From Nevskiaceae bacterium (GTDB lineage Bacteria > Pseudomonadota > Gammaproteobacteria > Steroidobacterales > Steroidobacteraceae): a DNA stretch of 6,510 nt. Of the stretch, positions 1 through 6,104 are shown piece after piece. The notes beneath the pieces were generated by a model. The model saw only the letters and a list, made by a program, of their open reading frames with translations. It made no database searches and had not been told where the DNA came from. Where the stretch lies: the NCBI GenBank assembly GCA_031277355.1, contig JAITMN010000193.1, forward strand, positions 1 through 6,510, written 5' to 3'. A program made the translations under genes and the position numbers. How positions within the stretch are numbered: position 1 is the first letter of the stretch; each line of letters begins with the position of its first letter.

Positions 1-36
1 CCGATAGCGATTGGCGATGTAGGCGCCCGGCTTCAA
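1..36 (-). CDS. Start of a gene cut by the window edge; possible Ser/Thr kinase N-terminus
   Basis: Directly below the small membrane protein gene, the third minus-strand frame reads LKPGAYIANRYR up to the window edge. The pattern of a short start, then P-G-x-x-I-x-x-R-Y-R, is how many bacterial Ser/Thr protein kinases begin, just before the glycine-rich loop. No kinase motif itself is inside the window. The start is uncertain: a TTG at 36 has a GGGG stretch upstream, while the same frame stays open back to a GTG at 72 and a TTG at 78, which would overlap the preceding gene by about 35-41 bases. An FHA-domain protein in the same string makes a kinase sensible, but that is inference from 12 codons. 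It could equally be another protein or a chance open frame. Confidence 0.28.
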   Translation of the reverse strand, partial: MKPGAYIANRYR

Positions 37-37
37 C

Positions 38-310
38 TCAACGCCCCGATAGTCGGCGCTTGCGACGCGCACCGCCAAAGCGCTGCCGCCATCGCTGCCG
101 CAGTTTCACGATCATGCGCGCCGCACGCCGCCGCATTTGAATCAACCAGATGCGAGGCCGCTCGAATTCCAGACTCAAAATACCAAGCCCAATGGGGATG
201 ACCACCACCGCAGGCCCCGGCAACACAATCATCAGCAGCCCCGCAAACAGCACCGCACCACCGACGATGCCGATGACGATGCGTTTGCCCCAACGAAAAA
301 TTCTGTACAC
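38..310 (-). CDS. Small two-helix membrane protein, PGPGW family
   Basis: A 90-residue protein with a basic N-terminus, a hydrophobic segment at about residues 11-29, a proline turn LPGPAV at 30-35, and a second hydrophobic segment at about 36-48 ending in LEFERPRIWL. This layout matches the PGPGW family of putative inner-membrane proteins (PF09656), whose signature is P-G-P-G-W followed by an I-x-L-G-L-x-I-L-x-x-E-F-type stretch. Here the last two signature residues are A-V instead of G-W. The C-terminal tail from about 60 is strongly basic and probably cytoplasmic. The GTG at 310 is the only reasonable start, since the same frame meets the ilvA stop codon 12 bases upstream. The upstream ribosome site is weak, so translation may depend on coupling to ilvA. 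The function of the family is unknown; it is the last complete gene of the string here. Confidence 0.78.
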   Translation of the reverse strand: MYRIFRWGKRIVIGIVGGAVLFAGLLMIVLPGPAVVVIPIGLGILSLEFERPRIWLIQMRRRAARMIVKLRQRWRQRFGGARRKRRLSGR

Positions 311-322
311 GAAACTGCCGTC

Positions 323-1843
323 TCAGCCGCCCAAAAACATTCGGTAGGCCGGATTGGTGGACTCATCGAAATAGGGATAGTTCAGATCAATCAGATGACG
401 TTGAAGTTCCCCGCGTTCGTCAGGCGAAACCTGAATCCCCACCAGCACGCGGCCACAATCCGAACCGTGATTGCGATAGTGGAACAGGCTGATGTTCCAG
501 CGCGTGCCCACGGCTTCGAGAAAACGCAGCAGCGCGCCGGGCCGTTCGGGAAACTCGAAGCGAAACAGCAATTCATCGTCGAGCCCCGGCGAACGGCCAC
601 CCACCATGTGACGCACATGCGTCTTGGCCAATTCGTTGTCGGTCAGATCGAGCACGCGATAACCGGCGTGGCGCAGTTGTTCGGCAATGCGTTCGCGCTC
701 GGCCGCGCCCTGCCCGCCCAGATTCACGCCCACGAATACATTGGCGCGCTCGCGCCCCTGCTCGCGGTAGTTGAACTCGGTGATGTTGCGCAAGCCCAGC
801 GTGCGGCAGAAGCTCAGGAAGCTGCCGCGCTGTTCGGGAATCTCCACCGCGAACAAGGCTTCGCGGCCCGCGCCCACATCGGCGCGCTCGGCCACATAGC
901 GCAGGCGGTCGAAGTTCAGATTCGCGCCGCTGTTGATCGCAACCAGACGCTGACCCTTGCAAGATTCGCGCGCCACATAGTTCTTCAGTCCCGCGATCGC
1001 CAGCGCGCCGGAGGGTTCGGGCACCATGCGCGTGTCTTCGAAGATGTCTTGAATCGCCGCGCAGATTTGATCGGTATCGACCAGCAGCACTTCATCGACG
1101 AAGCGCTGCGCCAGCGCGAAGGTCTGCTCGCCGACGCGGCGCACCGCAACGCCATCGGCGAAGATGCCCACGTGATCGAGCGTGACGCGATGACCCGCAC
1201 GCAGCGAATCGTGCATCGCGGCGGCGTCTTCGGGTTCCACGCCGATCACGCGCGTGCGCGGGCAGACCGCTTTCACATACGCCGCGACACCGGCGATCAA
1301 CCCGCCGCCGCCCACCGGCACGAATATCGCATCCACTTCGCCGTGCGCCTGACGCAGGATTTCCATGCCGATGGTGCCCTGCCCCGCGATCACATCCGGA
1401 TCATCGAAGGGATGCACGGACACCATCCGACGCTGCGCCGCGATCTGCACCGCGTGCTCGGAGGCCGCGTCGTACACATCGCCGTAGAGCACCACTTCGG
1501 CGCCCAGATTCTTCACCGCATCGACCTTGATCTGCGGCGTCGTCACCGGCATCACGATCACGGCGGGTATGCCGCGACGGCGCGCCGCCAGCGCCACGCC
1601 CTGCGCGTGATTGCCGGCCGAAGCGCAGATCACGCCATGCCGCGCCACGTCTTCGGGCAGATTCGCAATCTTGTTGCATGCCCCGCGCAGCTTGAACGAG
1701 AACACCGGCTGCATGTCTTCGCGCTTGAGCAGCACTTCATTGCCGGTGCGCGCCGACAAACGTGGCAAGGCATCGAGCGCAGTCTGCGACGCCACGTCGT
1801 AGACCCGCGCTTTGGCGACGCGCTCTACCCAGGACTCACTCAT
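323..1843 (-). CDS. ilvA: Threonine ammonia-lyase, biosynthetic (threonine deaminase)
   Basis: A PLP enzyme of 506 residues that deaminates L-threonine to 2-oxobutanoate and ammonia, the committed step of isoleucine synthesis. Visible motifs are the PLP lysine in SFKLRGA (K51), the SAGNHAQG loop (75-82) that contacts substrate and cofactor, the glycine-rich phosphate loop VGGGGL (177-182), PEPSGALA near 276-282, and SGAN near 305-308. Two ACT-like C-terminal regulatory domains follow, at about 327-400 and 424-495, each with an F-N/H-Y-R element. That makes it the long, isoleucine-inhibited biosynthetic form rather than catabolic TdcB; the E. coli enzyme is 514 residues. The start is the ATG at 1843, giving MSESWVERV. 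The same frame is open far upstream, but that part is antisense-like sequence within the FHA gene. The ATG overlaps the FHA stop codon as ATGA with no clear ribosome site, so translational coupling is likely. Confidence 0.97.
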   Translation of the reverse strand: MSESWVERVAKARVYDVASQTALDALPRLSARTGNEVLLKREDMQPVFSFKLRGACNKIANLPEDVARHGVICASAGNHAQGVALAARRRGIPAVIVMPVTTPQIKVDAVKNLGAEVVLYGDVYDAASEHAVQIAAQRRMVSVHPFDDPDVIAGQGTIGMEILRQAHGEVDAIFVPVGGGGLIAGVAAYVKAVCPRTRVIGVEPEDAAAMHDSLRAGHRVTLDHVGIFADGVAVRRVGEQTFALAQRFVDEVLLVDTDQICAAIQDIFEDTRMVPEPSGALAIAGLKNYVARESCKGQRLVAINSGANLNFDRLRYVAERADVGAGREALFAVEIPEQRGSFLSFCRTLGLRNITEFNYREQGRERANVFVGVNLGGQGAAERERIAEQLRHAGYRVLDLTDNELAKTHVRHMVGGRSPGLDDELLFRFEFPERPGALLRFLEAVGTRWNISLFHYRNHGSDCGRVLVGIQVSPDERGELQRHLIDLNYPYFDESTNPAYRMFLGG

Positions 1844-3060
1844 TCGGTTTGGTGGAAGACGAAAGCGATGTTGCCGACCAACAGCCGGTCGCCATCGCGC
1901 AACCCCTGACGGCTCACGCGCTGGCCATTGACCAGCACGCCATTGGTGCTGTTCAGGTCTTCCACCAGACAGTCGCGGCCATTGGACAACACGATGGCGT
2001 GGTGGCGGCTGGCGTAGGTGGTGTCGATGCGAATGTCGTTGTCGGCGGTGCGGCCAATCGTTGTGCGACGCCCCAGCGTGTAGCGAATCTCGCGGCCGTC
2101 CTCCATTCGCACCAGCGTGCGCGAAGGCATTGCATCCGGGTGTGCCGCCGGCACACGCAAAGCCGGTCGCGGGCCGCTGTCGGCGAGCCCACCACCGGCA
2201 AACGCAGGGTCGATGATGTCTTGCGTGGCGAGGATGTCGGGCGTCACGACCACATCCTGCGTGCTGCTCAACGACACCGGCGGGCGCTTGCTCAATTCCG
2301 CCGAAAGCTCGGCGATACGCTGCTGAAGCCGCCGCGTTTCGTCTTGCAGATGCGCGATCTGCAATTGCTGCGCGCGGTGCGCGGCGGTGTCGGCCGGGGA
2401 AACCGGCATCGGCGGCGGCGCATCGGCAGCGGCTTCGTTGCGCCGCTGCAATTTTTCGCAACGCGCCTCCAACTCGGCAATCGTGCGCTGATCCGCCGCG
2501 CGCCAGCTCAGCGCGGTCTGCAACGATTCATGCAGACGTTCGCTGCGCTCACGCAGTTCGTTGACGTCCATCGACTCGTGACGCAGCGCCTGCGCGCGCT
2601 GTTCCATCTGCGCACGCGCCTCTTCCAGCGCGCGGCGCTGCGCCTCACTCTGCTGCTGCGCGGCGAGCAGTTCGGCCTGACGGCGCTCGATATCGGCGCG
2701 CACCGCAGACAGTGATTCGCCATCATTGAGCCACGCGCGCAGTTGCTTCTCGCGAGCCAGCGCATCGCCAAGGGATTCTTCGAGCCGGGCGATGCGCTCA
2801 TCGCGGCCCTTGATCTCCTGCTCCAGCTCGCGCAGCCGGCCCGAATCGGGCGGCGGTGGGGGTGGGGGCGGAGGAGGCGGAGGCGGCGGCGGCGGCTGGC
2901 GCGCAGGCGCGGGACGGCGCGGCATCATCACCGTGAGATTGCCGGTGACTTCGGACTCGTCTATCCCCTCATCCTTCACCCCGGTGATGCGCAGCACCGG
3001 CATCTCGTCGGTGGCGTCGAGGTCTGGGACGGGCGGCAGTGGCGGGCGGCGGGAAGACAT
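1840..3060 (-). CDS. Proline-rich, coiled-coil protein with C-terminal FHA domain
   Basis: A 406-residue protein with no signal peptide or membrane segment, so probably cytoplasmic. In order: a proline- and acid-rich N-terminus (1-55), 16 consecutive prolines (56-71), long heptad-type coiled coil rich in E, R, Q and L (about 74-209), a proline-rich break (210-226), a second short coiled coil (228-258), a linker with three T-x-D hexads (267-284), and an FHA domain (about 315-406). The FHA domain keeps the expected residues: IGR at 335-337, S351-R-H-H, and NSTNG at 370-374, then GDRL near the end. FHA domains bind phosphothreonine peptides, so this is likely an adaptor that oligomerises and docks a phosphorylated partner or its own linker. 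The partner is not identifiable here. It starts 21 bases after the hydrolase gene, has a weak ribosome site, and overlaps ilvA by 4 bases. I do not recognise a named orthologue. Confidence 0.9.
   Translation of the reverse strand: MSSRRPPLPPVPDLDATDEMPVLRITGVKDEGIDESEVTGNLTVMMPRRPAPARQPPPPPPPPPPPPPPPPDSGRLRELEQEIKGRDERIARLEESLGDALAREKQLRAWLNDGESLSAVRADIERRQAELLAAQQQSEAQRRALEEARAQMEQRAQALRHESMDVNELRERSERLHESLQTALSWRAADQRTIAELEARCEKLQRRNEAAADAPPPMPVSPADTAAHRAQQLQIAHLQDETRRLQQRIAELSAELSKRPPVSLSSTQDVVVTPDILATQDIIDPAFAGGGLADSGPRPALRVPAAHPDAMPSRTLVRMEDGREIRYTLGRRTTIGRTADNDIRIDTTYASRHHAIVLSNGRDCLVEDLNSTNGVLVNGQRVSRQGLRDGDRLLVGNIAFVFHQTE
2209..2262 (-). repeat. Three tandem T-x-D hexads in the FHA protein linker
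   Basis: Residues 267-284 of the FHA protein read as three six-residue units, TQDVVV, TPDILA and TQDIID. Each has Thr at position 1, Asp at position 3 and aliphatic residues at 4-5. They lie about 30 residues before the FHA domain. The exact spacing and conserved Thr/Asp suggest phosphorylation or docking sites. This is a protein-level pattern; the codons differ between units. Confidence 0.6.
2848..2895 (-). repeat. CCN tract encoding 16 consecutive prolines
   Basis: Sixteen proline codons in a row in the FHA gene (residues 56-71). All four codons are used (CCG 8, CCC 3, CCT 3, CCA 2), so the protein run appears to be maintained rather than being a fresh expansion of one trinucleotide. A run this long stalls ribosomes and normally requires elongation factor P. 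Confidence 0.93.
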
Positions 3061-3081
3061 GTTGTGGCAGTCTACCGTTGC

Positions 3082-3618
3082 TCACGCCAGAAAATGTTGC
3101 ACGGACTCGACAAGATCAGCCGCATCGGCGTCGGCCACCCTCAGCACCGGCAACGCGGCGGGCGTGGGCGCGGCGGATACGTCGGCGATCAGCACCCAGC
3201 GCCGCACCGCCTGCGGACGCTCGGCCACCAGCGCCCGCGCGGCGGCACAGCCCTCGCCGCGGGCGATCAGATCGAAGCGACGGATACGCATGGACTCGAG
3301 GAAATCCGCCGTGGCGAGCGCAGCGGCGGCGGCAGGCGGCTCTCCGGCCGGCGCGGGATCGGACTGCCCCTGCCCCGGCAAATCAAGCGCATACACCGAC
3401 CGCTCCGGCCCCAGCGCCGCCAGCAGCGGCAGGAACACGCGCCCGGTCTGCCCCGCGCCGTGCAGACACACCACCGGCGTCAGTTCGTCGAAGCCGCCCC
3501 CGGCGGGAATCGCGTTGTGCAGATGCAATTGGCCGTAGCGGCATTCGTGGTAGGCGCGCCGCAGCCGGGGCGGCGGCCTCGTCCCGGCAGTGGGTTTGCT
3601 GCTGCGCGAGCCCGCCAT
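3082..3618 (-). CDS. Short alpha/beta-hydrolase-fold protein lacking the catalytic serine
   Basis: A 178-residue protein of the alpha/beta-hydrolase fold. After a basic, proline-rich N-terminus it shows the family's core strands: VVCLHGAG (49-56, oxyanion-hole HG), RSVYALDLPGQGQSD (73-87, the D-x-x-G-x-G-x-S turn), and strand plus elbow FDLIARGEG (115-123). At the elbow, where active enzymes have G-x-S-x-G, this one reads A-R-G-E-G, with Gly121 (GGC) in place of the nucleophile serine. Only 55 residues follow, against roughly 120-150 in full-length members, so the lid and the strands carrying the catalytic Asp and His appear lost or collapsed; H175 is the only late histidine. It is probably not a classical hydrolase and may be a binding or scaffold protein. 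The ATG at 3618 lies 10 bases after the ilvB stop. A degenerating gene is the alternative, although the frame is intact. Confidence 0.75.
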   Translation of the reverse strand: MAGSRSSKPTAGTRPPPRLRRAYHECRYGQLHLHNAIPAGGGFDELTPVVCLHGAGQTGRVFLPLLAALGPERSVYALDLPGQGQSDPAPAGEPPAAAAALATADFLESMRIRRFDLIARGEGCAAARALVAERPQAVRRWVLIADVSAAPTPAALPVLRVADADAADLVESVQHFLA

Positions 3619-3628
3619 CGCCTGCGCC

Positions 3629-5497
3629 CTAGAACATCTCGGAGGCGTCCGGCCGCTCCACCGCCGCCTGCGCCTGCTGTTTGCGCGCGGCGATGTGATC
3701 GCCGGTGATCATCGCGTCGTAGCCCAGACCCGGCCCCACCATCGGGTACACGCCCGCATCGGGGTCGATCATCACTTCGAGGAAGGCCGGGCCGGGGAAG
3801 GCCAGCCACTCGGCCACCAGATGCGGCACGTCGGCCTTGTTCGACAGGCGTCTGGCCCAGCCAAAACCATCGGCCTGCGCCGCGCGCACAAAGTCTTTCT
3901 TGTGGAGGGATTTATCGGACGAGGCCATGCGGCCGCTGAAAAACAGCTTCTGCCACTGCCGCACCATGCCGTCGCCGACATTGTTCAGCACGCACACCTT
4001 CACCGGCAGATCGTAGGTGGTGACGGTTTCCAGTTCGCCGAAATTCATGCGGATGCTGGCGTCGCCGTCGATGTCGATGACGAGACGATCAGGGTGCGCC
4101 ACCTGCGCGCCAATCGCCGCAGGCAGACCAAAGCCCATCGTGCCCATGCTGCCGGAGGTGAGCCACAAACGCGGCTCGCTGAAGTCGAGGTATTGCGCGG
4201 CCCACATCTGATGCTGGCCCACGCCGGTGGCGACGATGGCCTTGCCCTGCGTGTGGCGATTGATTTCCTCCAGCACGTAGTAGGGCTGGATCAGCGCGCT
4301 GTCGCGGTCATAGTTCATTGCGTAGTCGCGCTTCAGCGCAGCCACTTCGGCATGCCACGCGGAAAAATCCGTGCGCACGCCCTGCTGCCTGCCCCACGAC
4401 AACAAACTGCGCAGCGCTTCAAGCAGATCGCCCACATGACTCCAGGTAACCTGCTTGACCTTGTTGATCTCGGCCGGATCAACATCCAATTGCGCGATCT
4501 GTCTGGCGCGCGGCGCGAACTTCGCCGGCGCACCGGCCACGCGATCATCAAAACGCGCGCCCATCGCAATGAGAAAATCGCAGTCTTCCACCGCGTAGTT
4601 GGCAAACGCCGCGCCGTGCATGCCCAGCATGCGCAGACTCAGCGCTTCGTGCGTATCCACCGCGCCAATGCCCATCAGCGTCGTGACCACGGGAATACCA
4701 AACGTGGCGGAGAACTCGCGCAGCAACCGCGCTGCGCCGGCATGAATCACGCCGCCGCCGGCATAGATCAGCGGACGCTTCGACGCCTGCAACATCTGGA
4801 AGAACGAGGCGGCCTGCGGCTCCGGCAAGCGCCGCGAGAGCAACTCGTGCATGCGCTGCTGATACGTGCCGATGGAGACCAGCGTGCCGCTGCCCACATA
4901 CGCGCCCTGCCAGTTCTGCACGTCCTTCGGGATATCCACCACCACCGGACCGGGGCGGCCCGAGCGCGCCAGTTCAAACGCGCTGCGAATCGTGGCTTCC
5001 AATTTCTCCGGATCGGTGACGAGAAACACATGCTTGGCCACCGCGCCCATCAGCGCGGCAATCGGCGCTTCCTGAAACGCATCGGTGCCGATGGCCGCAC
5101 GCGGCACCTGCCCGCAGATCACCACCATCGGGATCGAATCGGCCATGCAATCGCGCACCGGCGTGACCGTGTTCGTTGCGCCGGGACCGGAAGTGACCAG
5201 CGCCACGCCCACCTGCCCGGTGGAACGCGAATAGCCCGCCGCCATGAAACCGGCGCTTTGCTCATTGGAGGGCACCACCAGCGGCAATTGCCGCCGGCCC
5301 AGCCGCTGCTGCTCGGCGTTGTGCAAAAACACCGCGTCGTACACCGGCAGCACCGCGCCGCCGCTGTAGCCAAAAATGACGCTGACGCCTTCGTCGGCCA
5401 CCACCTGCACCACCATCTGAGCGCCGGTCATCGTCTGGCCGGCGAGCGGGTGGGGGGAGGAGGAAGCGGGCAGCGGAGCGGTGGCAGTGCGGTTCAT
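3629..5497 (-). CDS. ilvB: Acetolactate synthase, large (catalytic) subunit
   Basis: A thiamine-diphosphate and FAD enzyme (622 residues from the ATG) that condenses two pyruvates to 2-acetolactate, or pyruvate with 2-oxobutanoate to 2-aceto-2-hydroxybutanoate. Numbering from the GTG one codon earlier, the N-terminal ThDP domain has GYSGGAVLPVYDA (44-56), the cofactor-activating Glu80 in SNEQSAG, and TSGPGATN (103-110). IGTDAFQEAP (137-146) follows. The central FAD-linked domain includes AGGGVI and GARFDDRV (314-321). The C-terminal domain has SGSMGTMGFGLPAAIG (449-464) and the Mg/ThDP motif DIDGDAS (476-482) through to the NN at 506-507. Acetolactate synthases usually show H-E-Q-G-A around the glutamate; here it is N-E-Q-S-A. 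The first 23 residues are a Ser/Pro-rich extension, so the ATG at 5431 (M24) is an alternative start. No clear ribosome site precedes either. The regulatory subunit gene is divergent, on the other strand. Confidence 0.96.
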   Translation of the reverse strand: MNRTATAPLPASSSPHPLAGQTMTGAQMVVQVVADEGVSVIFGYSGGAVLPVYDAVFLHNAEQQRLGRRQLPLVVPSNEQSAGFMAAGYSRSTGQVGVALVTSGPGATNTVTPVRDCMADSIPMVVICGQVPRAAIGTDAFQEAPIAALMGAVAKHVFLVTDPEKLEATIRSAFELARSGRPGPVVVDIPKDVQNWQGAYVGSGTLVSIGTYQQRMHELLSRRLPEPQAASFFQMLQASKRPLIYAGGGVIHAGAARLLREFSATFGIPVVTTLMGIGAVDTHEALSLRMLGMHGAAFANYAVEDCDFLIAMGARFDDRVAGAPAKFAPRARQIAQLDVDPAEINKVKQVTWSHVGDLLEALRSLLSWGRQQGVRTDFSAWHAEVAALKRDYAMNYDRDSALIQPYYVLEEINRHTQGKAIVATGVGQHQMWAAQYLDFSEPRLWLTSGSMGTMGFGLPAAIGAQVAHPDRLVIDIDGDASIRMNFGELETVTTYDLPVKVCVLNNVGDGMVRQWQKLFFSGRMASSDKSLHKKDFVRAAQADGFGWARRLSNKADVPHLVAEWLAFPGPAFLEVMIDPDAGVYPMVGPGLGYDAMITGDHIAARKQQAQAAVERPDASEMF

Positions 5498-5582
5498 CAC
5501 AAAAGCGTATCAGTTCAAGGGGCCCGAACCCAAGCCCGGTACTGTCCAAGCAGCATAAAAAACCCGTAAGCTATGGGGTTCC
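5498..5582. promoter_or_regulatory. Shared divergent promoter region between ilvB and ilvN
   Basis: About 85 bases separate the ilvB ATG (5497, minus) from the ilvN ATG (5583, plus), so promoters for both genes, and any regulator sites, must fit here unless they lie within coding sequence. The centre is G/C-rich, including GGGGCCC, and is flanked by A/T-richer patches near each gene (AAAAGCGTATCAG on the ilvB side, GCATAAAAAACCCGTAAGC on the ilvN side). I see no leader peptide with clustered Ile/Val/Leu codons and no attenuator hairpin with a T run. A GGGG at 5575-5578 is the only ribosome-site-like element before ilvN. Confidence 0.6.
5504..5533 (-). promoter_or_regulatory. Candidate extended -10 promoter for ilvB
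   Basis: On the minus strand, TGATACGCT (5512-5504) fits an extended -10 element, TG-n followed by T-A-n-n-n-T. A weak -35-like TTGGGT lies at 5533-5528 with 18-base spacing. Transcription would begin near 5497, on or next to the ilvB start codon, so the message would be nearly leaderless, which would fit the absence of a ribosome site. Matches are partial and this is a guess. Confidence 0.25.
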
Positions 5583-6089
5583 ATGCGCCATATCATCGGA
5601 ATTCTGCTCCAGAACGAGTCCGGGGCCCTGCTGCGGGTAGCCGGCCTGTTCTCCAACCGGGGCTACAACATCGAATCGCTGTCGGTGGCGACCACCGACG
5701 ACGCCACGGTTTCCCGCATCACGCTGGTGACCACCGGGTCCGAAGCGGCCATCCAGCAGATCGTTGCACAGTTGAACAAACTGATCGACGTGTTGGCCGT
5801 AGACGACATGACCAGCGGCGACCACCTGGAGCGCGAACTGGTGCTGGTGAAGCTGCGCGTGGCGGCGGGGCGGCGCGAGGCGCTGGCGCGGCAGGTCGCG
5901 CAGGCCGGCGGGCGCGTGCTGAACGAGGCCCCCGACAGCACCATCGTCGAGCTGTGCGCCAGCGAAGCGGAGGCCACGCGCTTCATGCGCGAGGCGGCGC
6001 AGTTCGGCCCATTGCTCGAAGTGGTGCGTAGCGGCACGCTGGGCATTTCGCGGCGGGCGGGCAGGCTGGGGCTGGACGAGGCGGGTTGA
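5583..6089 (+). CDS. ilvN: Acetolactate synthase, small (regulatory) subunit
   Basis: A 168-residue protein of the IlvN/IlvH family, the regulatory subunit that activates the catalytic subunit and gives it valine sensitivity. The N-terminal ACT domain (about 2-75) opens with MRHIIGILLQNESGALLRV and contains GLFSNRGYNIESL, the valine-site region found in E. coli IlvH. It continues with D-D-A-T-V-S-R-I-T and QLNKLIDV. The C-terminal domain (about 80-158) starts with ERELVLVKLRV and ends with VVRSGTLGISR, matching the usual ARSGVVGLSR element. Length is close to E. coli IlvH (163). The ATG at 5583 matches the family's N-terminus; an ATG at 5573 is out of frame. The gene is unusual only in orientation: it diverges from ilvB instead of following it, and there is no ilvC behind it. 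It ends 15 bases from the convergent P-II gene. Confidence 0.96.
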   Translation: MRHIIGILLQNESGALLRVAGLFSNRGYNIESLSVATTDDATVSRITLVTTGSEAAIQQIVAQLNKLIDVLAVDDMTSGDHLERELVLVKLRVAAGRREALARQVAQAGGRVLNEAPDSTIVELCASEAEATRFMREAAQFGPLLEVVRSGTLGISRRAGRLGLDEAG

Positions 6090-6104
6090 GGGCGCCTGCG
6101 CGGA

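Noticed and set aside
296..325. Stop-codon readthrough fusing IlvA to the small membrane protein
   Set aside because: Both genes share a frame, with only four sense codons between the TGA and the GTG, but nothing in the context supports readthrough; reinitiation at the GTG is simpler.
137..1909. 590-codon plus-strand open frame opposite ilvA
   Set aside because: Antisense shadow of ilvA with low-complexity H/R/A-rich translation; ilvA on the minus strand is unmistakable.
1844..2461. In-frame upstream extension of ilvA to 712 codons
   Set aside because: The extra 206 codons lie out of frame inside the FHA gene and give Arg/Ala-rich noise; family length and the ATGA overlap place the start at 1843.
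2743..3708. Plus-strand open frames across the FHA and hydrolase genes, including one with a glycine run
   Set aside because: The glycine/arginine runs are the complement of the proline codon tract; no domain is visible and the minus-strand proteins are coherent.
3590..5569. 659-codon open frame on the plus strand covering all of ilvB
   Set aside because: It is the antisense shadow of ilvB caused by high G+C codon bias; the translation is rich in H, R and A with no recognisable domain, while the minus strand gives a complete acetolactate synthase.
5540..5572. Sigma-70 promoter for ilvN (CATAAA or TAAGCT as -10)
   Set aside because: Neither candidate has an acceptable -35 at the right distance; a promoter must be near here, but I cannot place it.
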